A DNA stretch of 64,000 bases from Stercorarius parasiticus (Eukaryota > Chordata > Aves > Charadriiformes > Stercorariidae): positions 124,001 to 188,000 of the forward strand of contig VWZL01003481.1 in NCBI GenBank assembly GCA_013396915.1, in the 5' to 3' direction. Numbering within the stretch: the first letter of the stretch is position 1; every line of letters begins with the position of its first letter. The notes beneath the pieces were generated by a model. It ran no database searches. It saw nothing but the letters and a program-made list of their open reading frames with translations, and was not told where the DNA came from. The position numbers and the translations under genes are program-made. Positions 41,270-64,000 of this stretch are shown piece by piece.

Positions 41270-41820
41270 TGTCCTGGTTTGGGGTAGAGCAGAGCCAACT
41301 TCCCTGCTCAGGCCTGTTGCTGTGGCAACTGGGGTCAGCTGACTTGGTTGGTTACCCCATGGAGGGGTTGCACCTGTGGGGAGGCGTGGACAGGTCAGGT
41401 GACCCAAACTGACCAATCGGGTGTTCCATCCCATCTGCCATGTTCAGTAGAAAAGCTGAGGGACCAAAGGGGTCAGGTTGGCTCTTCCTCAATGGCTGAC
41501 ATCTGAGGAGGACCCTGTCAGCTCATCTGCCTTTTGATCCTGGTCAGTGTGTTCCAGTTGTCACTGAGTCCAGACTGGAACTTTCCCAGTGCCTGCCAGT
41601 GACATCTCCCTGGGAGCTTGATATGGTTTTGTGTATATTTGTATATATTGTATCTATTTCATTATTTCCTTTTTATTTTTTAGTACTATTTCATTAAAGT
41701 AGTTTAGTTTTTTTCTGAACTCATAAATCTCTTTGTCTCTCTTCTTCCTCTCCTTGGAGCGAGAGGTGGGGGAGAGCATCTATTGTCTTGTCATGGGCCA
41801 ACCCGGCCTGAACCACAACA
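41270..41820 (+). mobile_element. Solo LTR of an endogenous retrovirus (ERVL-like)
   Basis: A 551-bp element starts TGTCCTGGTTTGGGG and ends GGCCTGAACCACAACA, with TG and CA at its tips and imperfect inverted ends. It is flanked by the identical 5-bp sequence TAAGG at 41265-41269 and 41821-41825, a target-site duplication. An ATTAAA polyadenylation-type hexamer lies at 41693-41698, after an AT-rich stretch with TATATTTGTATATATTG. There is no internal retroviral sequence or second LTR, so it is a solo LTR left by LTR-LTR recombination. A 5-bp duplication fits ERVL-type (class III) integrases. It lies in antisense orientation within a MAPK10 intron. The subfamily name was not determined. Confidence 0.88.
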
Positions 41821-44800
41821 TAAGGTCTATAGGTTCCTATTCTGATTTTACAGTAGATTTCTTGTGTAATATTAGTAAAAAATAATTTTCCTGTTTGAAC
41901 TCTGGTTTCCCTATGTATAAATTAGGTGATAGGTGATAACAGATTCCAACAGCTCCTAAAATCTTGGGAATTGCACACAATCATAAACACACATTATCTG
42001 TATATTTTCATATTTTTTAAAAGCATGTATTTTAGTTATAATTTGTTGAATATAGAAATTATCTTAACTGTGAGTAATGCTATTCAAATTAATTTTAGAG
42101 CAATGATGGAGAACTTAACTGTGACTTTATTATCAAAGATTCTGCAGCAAGCTGAGTGGGCACAAAAGAAGCTGGCTAACTAGGTTAGTATGTTAGATTT
42201 CAGAATTTCCTCTAATTCCAAAATCTAGCTTACCCACTCACTCCACAGATAAGCTTAAAAACTGAGCAAGGTCTGTTTCTACATGTAAATATAATGACTG
42301 CTTCAGAGCTATTGAGGGCTTTGAATGTGGTTTGTTTTAATGCAGAAGTCTGTGGAACAGTCACAGCACTGCTGTGTAACCTCTTGCAGTTAGTGAATAG
42401 CAAATACTACATCTAGTAACGTATCCTCTTCCTCTCTGTATCAGGGAATCACAACATGGCATTTAAGGCCAACCAGAAGAGTTTAATGCTGCTACACATT
42501 GTGGGGCGAAAGGGGTACTGCATTCCTACCACTTCCTATTTGTGTTATAGTCTTTGCCCATTAGAACAGACATAACAGTTTTATTGCCCCCATACAGCGT
42601 GTGAAAGACTATAAACTTTTAATACACTTATAAAACAGGACTGTTACTGTCTCACTAGTCTGCTTTTTAACTGGACAGGGCTATTTTATCTGTTCCCCTC
42701 ATAAAGCTGTAAATCAGACATAGAGGGTCATTACTTCCAGGTTAAACTTTGACACCAAATTCTCTGCTTATTCCCTGAACTGTCTTTAGTGTTCTTCATG
42801 GTCTACTCCAGCACACACTGACACTTCATGACACTGCAACAGCTCACTTCAAAATTCCTGTCACATTAAATGCTTTCAGTTACCTGTCCTCCTAGGCCTC
42901 TGAACCAAATGAATACTGTACAACAGATGCCTAGCTGTCCTAGCTGCTTTTGGTGAAGACATTTACTGGGGAGAAGGAGTAATCTAACTAGACAGCTAAG
43001 TTAACTAAATTCCCCACAATGCTATCCTGGTTGAAAATGCCATCTTGTTTAATACCTCTGTATCTTAATTTCTGTATTATCCTTACTGTACAGGGTTATT
43101 GACAGTAAAAGGAATCCTGCCTCAAGTTATGCACCATGGGAGGAGGACTCAAAAAAAAAAAACAAAACAAAAAACCAACACCCCACTACCAAATCTTTAG
43201 TCACATGATGAAGGACCTCATCATATAGAAAAGCGCTTATCAAATGCTACAAAAGAGACAGTGCAAGTGAATGTGGGTAGATGCATCACAGGACAGGCTT
43301 CTAAGTCCCAGTGGAGCAATCAGGAAAAACAGTGGTAAGTTAAGCACAATGCAAGTGACCAAAAGCATCTCCATCACTCATTTTCCTATCGTTCTCTTTT
43401 CAGGTTCCCTGGCCTGCACATTTGCAGGGTAGTCTGTGAAAAAGCAGGTTTGGTTCATAGAGCCTTGCCATGCTGTAAATCCTAAAGGAGAATTCATTAA
43501 GGTGTCAGATGGTTCTCTACAAACTTTGCCTAAGGAAGTGGCAGAATATTCATCTTTGCTAGTCCATCCTTTCTCTCACTCCTCCTTCCGCCCCATCGTT
43601 GCCTGCCCACTTTGCAGTCAATAGCTAAGGCTCCTATTGTACCCCCTGGCATCTAGCCCATGAAATAGGTGCAAATCTCTGAACCTGTGAGCTAGTGCTC
43701 ATCTAGGAAGAGACAAGGCCTGCTTGGGGAAGGCAAAGCAAAAACTGTGGTTAGTACCTGTCGTTTGTGATATAGAAAGACAGAATGTAAAGTCTGGCTT
43801 ACAGGTTTTCTTCTCCCTTCACCAGGAATCAATAGAGCTATTACTTGAAATCTAATAGACATTGAAATCTAATAACATCTGCAAATACAGTGTACTTCCT
43901 TGTGTAAAGGAAGAGAGGAAAAGATGAAGAACACTGCAGTACCTAGTAAGCTTCTGTAAAGTGCTCTTGACCCTTCTGCCTGACAGAGGAGTTCTGATCT
44001 GGCTGTTCATAACACCCATAGTGATGCAATTCAGCTCATGTCAGAACCCAGACAACAAAGAATTGAAGTTTTGAGCTTTTATTGAGTCAAAGACAACTAG
44101 GCTTTTCTAAAATTTCTGTCTCTAAAGCTTTGTTCTCAGACAGGAAAAAGAAAGCTATGCACCTTGGATAGGACCAGTTGCTGAAGCCAGATTCTGACAC
44201 AAGAGAAGACTCATTGAATGCAATAGTGAAAACAAAATTAATAGGCTCCAAAACAGTATGCTTGTAAAATGCACAAGCAAACAATTGCAAACTAGTAAGG
44301 CTCATGATTACCTCAAGAAAAATACACAAAAAGAGGGATTGTAAAAAAAGGACCTAATCTGATGCTGACTAACTGTGGCATTTCTAGTGAAATACAAAAC
44401 ACAAATACCCACCTAAAACCCATTTTAACAAACCCTGGGGTAAAGATACCAGGGGAAAAATGCTTCAAAAGTGGCCAACATAGTAAAAATAGCACTTCTG
44501 AATTTCAACATGAAATAAGCAAAAAGATAGAAAACAAGAGTAAAACTGAATACTCAGCACAAATGCAAAACCCATTAGCAGGTTTATCAGTTAACTGAAG
44601 CAGTAAAGAGTTAGAATAGCCCAGTCTCCTGATATGCAAAATATGAGATAATACATTTAAGAAACAGAGAAGCGTTGCAAAGGATAGTGCTTTGAATAAG
44701 AATGACTGTTGTGCTCCACATCGGCTCAATCTCTTCCCATTGATTTATTATTACGGAAGTTTGCAATGCTGTCATAGAAAGAGAAAGTACCACCACCTCT

Positions 44801-47800
44801 TCCTTGGGTTGAAAATCTTCCAGGCAGGGAACACAAACAATTTCATGCAACTTATTACACACTAGGAACAGAAACTTTATAGTAGCAGACTTGCCTTAGG
44901 CTGATACATGTTTGCATAAACCTTTTGTCAGCCTATTCCAATCATGAACACAGATGCTAAATCTGCACATGAATAATCATAAGGAAAAAGGGGGTTAAAT
45001 GGTTTGAAAAAACTATTTAGGCTGTAGTCTTTCATTTGCTTTTGTCCTTCATTTATAAAGGCTGGCTCCCAAACACAGCTAAGATAGGTAGGCACAAAAA
45101 GTTGAGACCACACCAGGACAAACTCTTAACTGCATTCAGTGAAACAGTTGATGATCAGTAGACATTTCTCTACCTTTTCCATGAGAAATTTTTATAAGCT
45201 TCACAAACTACGGCATAGGTTGTGGACAAAAAGACCTGGACTGAGCATGAGGATTTCAGCACATTTCAACAGTGCTGTGATCTATAATATTCTTCTGGTT
45301 GACATCTAGAAACAGGTTCAGATGCAGAACTGAGGTCCAGTGGCAGACATAAATTCCATTTCCACCTTCCAAAATTCAGTGGGCTGGATCCAGAGATCCC
45401 TTAGAAAATCCACTGATGAAACGTGCTAGTACTACTGCTTCATAGCACAGATTAATAAAATAGCTTACCAAGACAGGGAAAAATGACTTGTTCCATCCAA
45501 ATTGAAATGGGAAACTTAAGATGTACAGAACCTGGAAGAATAAGACTGAAATCTGTTCTTTGTACTGATATCCCTGAGGTTTGTTTTGGCAAAAACTAAC
45601 ATTGATGAGCCAGAAAACCATTTTTAGGTTTTTACATGTCATTCAAATACTACTACTCCATGCAATTGTACCCTATTATAACTTTTGTGGGTTAATTCAG
45701 TATAGACAAATTCAGTCAGATTATTAAATGAATCAGCAAAAGTACCTACCTTTCAAAGAGCTCACTTGTTGGACATTTTTAGATGAGTACCAACTCCTAC
45801 CCCTGCTACAACGTTGGCAAGATCTAACAAAAATACATAACACGATAGTCATTTCACCATTTCCCATGACATGCTTAATGCATGGCGTTAGGAAATGTAT
45901 ATGCAATTTGATCCTAACTCTTCTGCAACTGTAGCAAGGTGGATATTTCGGTGAAGTACGTATTTGAGAGACACAAAAAACTCTTGTAATTCAATTCTTT
46001 ATCCAGTACCCTTAATAATATAAAACTGCAACAAGTAACGCAGAAGTAGAACAAGGGTATTAACACAATGCAGAGCCTGGGGCTTACAGCATAATATAAA
46101 CTACTGCACAAAACTGAAATCATTTAAGACATCGGATGTCAGCGCAGTGTTACAAGATACGCCAAAGAGTATTCTGGATTTTACAGTAGGTTCCCCTGGT
46201 TCATGCCTGAGGTCACAAACACATGGACGCAGCCTGTTGTGCACACCAACACAGCTTTTTCCAAGAGGAAACAAGTTACTTCATTCTTGAAGCACTAAAT
46301 CACTCAATCACTTGTGTTACCAACAAACAAGTTTATCACGTACAGGTAACTTGACCTAATAGCCAATCAGACATCAAGCATTCAGCCAGAAGTGGCTGGA
46401 CACAGATACACAAGTAAAACTTCCGCTCCAGTGTTGCAATAACTACTCTTCGTAGAGGCACTGCCAGTTAGTATCAGTCCCAGAACCTCAGGACAGTCTT
46501 TTGAGAAAGAACAGAAAGCCATGAGTCTCCCATGAATCTGTTTGAGAAATTTATTCCATGCACTTCAACAGCTGAATCAAGAGACAAAGAAAATCCAACT
46601 GAGTTAAGTTTTCTCCAGAAAATAATTAGTAAGTGATTCACAGCTAGCCACTGAAGGTGTGTCAGCATGAACACATGGAAATTTAGAATTTAATAAGCAG
46701 TTAATTGCAAAAAAGAAAGTCCTCCAGTTTAAGTTTCCCTTTGAAAATGAGACTGGAAAAAATAATGAGTGTTAAGTGAAGCCAGTCTCTTTCTAGAATT
46801 CCTAGCACTCTGAAATAATACAATGAATATTTATAAATCCCATGCTCTTCTATTCAGGTTACACTGCACACAACCTGACCCTTCCCAGTTTTTAACCTGC
46901 TGTGATCCCAAGAGAAGAAGGGTCTCTGTGCCATAGGCCAATTGATGTCAAACCAATTCAGTAATACCTCACTGTCACAGTACTCATGATAAAAGTATTA
47001 GTATGATTGTATAGTATATTATTGACAAGATACAGCATGTTTTGAAGAGAAAACTCTGAAGCTGAGAGAGAGAGAGAAAGCTGGGGATGCTGATGTTCAT
47101 CTCATGTTAACTAGACAATAACTGTGCAAAGTACAAGGTGGGTGAAGAGCACAGAGGGTTATGTAAAAATACGCAATTTACACAAAGATGAAAACTACAA
47201 ATAACTGGGGCAACATCGAGCACTTGAAGTTGAACATTTAAAGACACTGTTCCTTCCTCACAGGACGCCCTCTGTTCTTTGAGCTACTATGGGAGCAATG
47301 ACAGTTTGGTTTTCCACTGCTTTACACATTCTGTAGTCATTTACTGAGCAATGAAATGCAGTCAACAGTGAAAATGCAAGGAATGTGATTTTATACCATG
47401 TGGCACAACATTTGTACAGGTATCTATGGTGATAGGAAGCACAAGTAAGAGACGAATGCCTCAATGAACTAGAATGTAATTACTGCAGGCTTTTGAGAGC
47501 TAGTGGGCTCATTAGATTCCAGTCAATTTACCTGGCAGGCAAAACAAATAATTATTATTACTGTTTTACAGTCACAATCCAGAGAAAGGATGTGGTTTGT
47601 TCTAGATCATGTGAGGACTCTGTGGTACAATCAGAAATTAAACCATTGTCTCTTCAGCCATAGATGTACCCCTGATGTAACTCTGGCTGCGTAAGAGGAC
47701 AGTAATACAATGTTCAAGATCAGCTGTAATTCTAGGTATGTGTAGCAAGTTTTTCTTTCTAAAAGGGCAACCTCCGCTTCAATCTGAAATACAAATAAGA

Positions 47801-49111
47801 GCATACATTTCGAAATTGGGCAAATCATTACATCAAAATATGCACTGTACCAAATTCCTTTCCTGTTCTGCATCCGAAGTGGCTCTCCATGGTTAAATTC
47901 ATGGGCAATGACATATAAAGAGGGACTCAAATCTGAGTTCTAAAATCAGAGCACTTCCGTAAAATAGAGTTAAGAAATGCATGGAAATACAACAAAAGTG
48001 TCTGACAATGGAATGAGATCTTCAAGAGGGAAGGCACTAAAATGTACATGCCAGGGGGTAAAATATTGCGAGGTATTAAATGTTTACGCTTCAGACTGAT
48101 AAACTTTTTTCTTGAAGAAATCTAAACAGGACACAAAACCTAAAGGCTCTCTAGATAGCAGAACCATCCCCATAAAGCACTCCTAAATAACATACTCTGC
48201 AAAAATCCTACGTGGGTGACATTTGATGGAGTTTCGTGCATTCTGGTTACTTTTGAAGTTTACTGCATTTTCAAGAATATACACTGAATTGCAGCATATC
48301 GCTAAACAGCAGTGATTTAATTTTGCAAGGTTCATGGTCTTAGTTTCCTACTATGGTTAAGTAAGATTTCTAAATGTGTTGAAATACTGAGCTTTGTTTT
48401 CATACATGGTTAGTATTACAGAAAACATCTCTGAACTTATACATATTATACCATGTCACTGAAGTGCCTACAGATTGTACTTATTCCTGTTAAAACCAAC
48501 CTCATCAAGGTATACATGGAGGTGTCTAGAGCATGACAGGATTATAAGAAAAGTTCCATTTCTGTTTGCACACAGTGTACATGATACTGAACATTTAACT
48601 ATGGCCCAGGAAAACGTATGAGCCCCTGCTTCATTTTAAGGAATAATTTATGTCTCGCTAAGATTTTTCTGAATCCTGACTTCAGCATTTTGTATTGTTT
48701 TGTTTAATTCTCCTCCTCTCCACATATATCCTGAACACAAACATAGGAAGTGATGGAACACAGGAACAAACATAAGTTAGGTTTTAGAGAGTAAGTATCT
48801 TTTGCCAGACTGACTTATATAGGTAGAAAAACCCAGTGAGCTACTGCGTACAAAATCCTTTCTTCATGTTGTCTAGAAGAAAGCAAAAAATGACTTCATA
48901 TGCTTGAAGTGTTTATGCTTCTCCCATCTATTGTTGGTTAATCTAACAAAGACATATATCCTGTCCCTACAGGTCTCATTTCACATAAACCCAAAGACAA
49001 CCACAGTCTCAACAACTTGTTTCTTTTAAAGCATGCTCGTTATGAAGCTGCTGTAAAGCAGCAGGAATCTACAAACGATATCTACATTTAGCTGTCTGAA
49101 GTAAGGAGTCA

Positions 49112-64000
<14,889 letters not shown>

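Noticed and set aside
41270..41820. Full endogenous provirus around the LTR
   Set aside because: The target duplication directly flanks a single LTR, and no gag, pol or env-like frames or second LTR are nearby.
47631..47930. 99-codon minus-strand open frame inside the 14.3-kb MAPK10 intron, considered as an extra exon
   Set aside because: JNK proteins are continuous across the flanking exons (residues 370 to 371), and the sequence resembles no JNK segment.

Overview
This is a vertebrate nuclear window, almost certainly from a bird. Coding density is very low, introns follow GT-AG rules, and four dispersed repeats are CR1 LINEs of the avian type, two ending in a typical CR1 tail with ATTCTATG-like units. 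The only protein-coding gene I can support is MAPK10 (JNK3, a stress-activated MAP kinase), on the minus strand.

The window holds the 3' half of MAPK10: six coding exons that join in phase and correspond to residues 244-464 of the human 464-residue JNK3 isoform. Going 5' to 3' along the gene they are 60104-60033 (72 bp), 50855-50673 (183 bp), 49248-49124 (125 bp), 34813-34750 (64 bp), 34151-34074 (78 bp) and 28012/28007-27865. They encode kinase subdomains IX-XI, the MAPK insert, the common docking site and the variable C-terminal tail. The N-lobe, activation loop and promoter lie beyond 64000. Two known JNK splice choices can be read in the sequence: a tandem acceptor 5 nt apart that makes the short (AQVQQ) and long (GPLGCCR) tails, and a beta-type version of the 72-bp exon. 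I could not find its alpha-type partner in the window.

Region by region: 1 to about 27.1 kb is intergenic or distal 3'-flank sequence with three CR1 copies, two of them back to back, and a GGGAA purine tract. About 27.1-27.9 kb is MAPK10 3'UTR. From 27.9 to 64 kb are MAPK10 exons and introns, carrying a 3'-truncated CR1 with a ruined reverse-transcriptase active site (30.9-32.1 kb), a 31-bp perfectly alternating purine-pyrimidine stretch (33.65 kb), and a solo LTR with a perfect 5-bp target duplication (41.27-41.82 kb). All four CR1 copies and the LTR point along the plus strand, so those inside the gene are antisense to it.

I found no new multi-gene system. The observations most worth following are the beta-type exon in a JNK3 gene and the conserved tandem acceptor. 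Everything rests on reading the sequence and on recalled knowledge of the JNK family; no alignment or database search was run.
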